Made by a program: the position numbers and the translations under genes
In this document: positions 63,905 to 64,000 of the stretch, in pieces
How positions within the stretch are numbered: position 1 is the first letter of the stretch
Layout: every line of letters begins with the position of its first letter
Source: Thioalkalivibrio paradoxus ARh 1
GTDB taxonomy: Bacteria > Pseudomonadota > Gammaproteobacteria > Ectothiorhodospirales > Ectothiorhodospiraceae
Direction: 5' to 3'
NCBI RefSeq assembly: GCF_000227685.2
Contig: NZ_CP007029.1
Span: 904,501 to 968,500, forward strand
Length of the DNA: 64,000 nt
Notes under the pieces: generated by a model
Told to the model about the DNA's origin: nothing
Seen by the model: the letters and a program-made list of their open reading frames with translations, nothing else
The model's database searches: none

Positions 63905-64000
63905 GTGGTTCAAAGGGAAGTGGCGGGGGTTCTGAAAACAGCTTTTCGGCAGGCGGGTGTCGCTGCCGATGGTCAACGTGTCATGGGCGCGCTCGAGGGT
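63905..64000 (+). CDS. Start of a further cassette gene (cut by window edge)
   Basis: A frame from GTG at 63905, 5 bases after the attC end, stays open to the window edge (VVQREVAGVLKTAFRQAGVAADGQRV...). The position fits a cassette gene, but the frame is too short to identify and there is no clear ribosome site. Confidence 0.35.
   Translation, partial: MVQREVAGVLKTAFRQAGVAADGQRVMGALEG

Noticed and set aside
1-64000. CRISPR array, rRNA, tRNA or riboswitch
   Set aside because: No regularly spaced direct repeats, and no cloverleaf or known riboswitch core noticed by eye; a covariance search would be needed to exclude small RNAs.

Overview
The window is GC-rich chromosomal DNA from a gammaproteobacterium. 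Gene families and order (rsxABCDGE followed by nth, a split seven-gene mrpABCDEFG operon, DUF1841, a TIGR04211 protein, fabA, apbC-dcd, nrdAB) fit a purple-sulfur or halo-alkaliphilic lineage such as the Ectothiorhodospiraceae. That placement is inference from content; no rRNA or tRNA gene is visible.

Layout. 1-4.2 kb: an adenylating ligase and acyl carrier protein, facing a LpxL/HtrB-type acyltransferase and a TauE/SafE-type permease. 4.8-7.3 kb: a patatin-like hydrolase with a GntP-type permease. 7.4-9.9 kb: a LitR/CarH-like MerR regulator and photolyase, with a palindromic operator beside the regulator. 10-13 kb: a DUF255 thioredoxin-fold protein and small conserved genes. 13-19 kb: endonuclease III and the complete Rsx/Rnf electron-transport operon. 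19.2-20.6 kb: methionine salvage genes mtnB and mtnC, with mtnD reduced to a 39-codon stub between them. 20.8-27.8 kb: metG, apbC, dcd, fabA and two envelope proteins. 27.9-33.8 kb: the Mrp Na+/H+ antiporter. 33.8-41.6 kb: a small monooxygenase-like protein behind an IscR-like operator, then a five-gene oligopeptide ABC transporter operon ending in a 59-residue membrane protein. 41.8-48 kb: Smr, AGCS symporter, MazG, a flavin reductase, NadC and a ZIP transporter. 48.3-52.8 kb: nrdA and nrdB, separated by two dispersed palindromic repeats, with NrdR and DnaA boxes upstream.

52.8-56.2 kb is a toxin-antitoxin-rich accessory stretch: a frameshifted DUF4160 gene with DUF2442, VapBC, HicB with a possible toxin remnant, and a RelE fragment.

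56.4 kb to the right edge reads as a relic integron. A truncated integron-type integrase gene points left. An attI-like GTTAGGC site follows, then cassettes all pointing right: a GIY-YIG-fold protein, an HNH protein, a VOC protein, and a higBA toxin-antitoxin pair, with attC-like sites after the last three and a further cassette running off the edge. The first attC-like site is filled by two unrelated group II intron remnants joined head to head inside their reverse transcriptase genes. An IS66-family element sits in higB with an intact 8-bp target duplication. These nested insertions, plus the dead integrase, give a readable insertion history.
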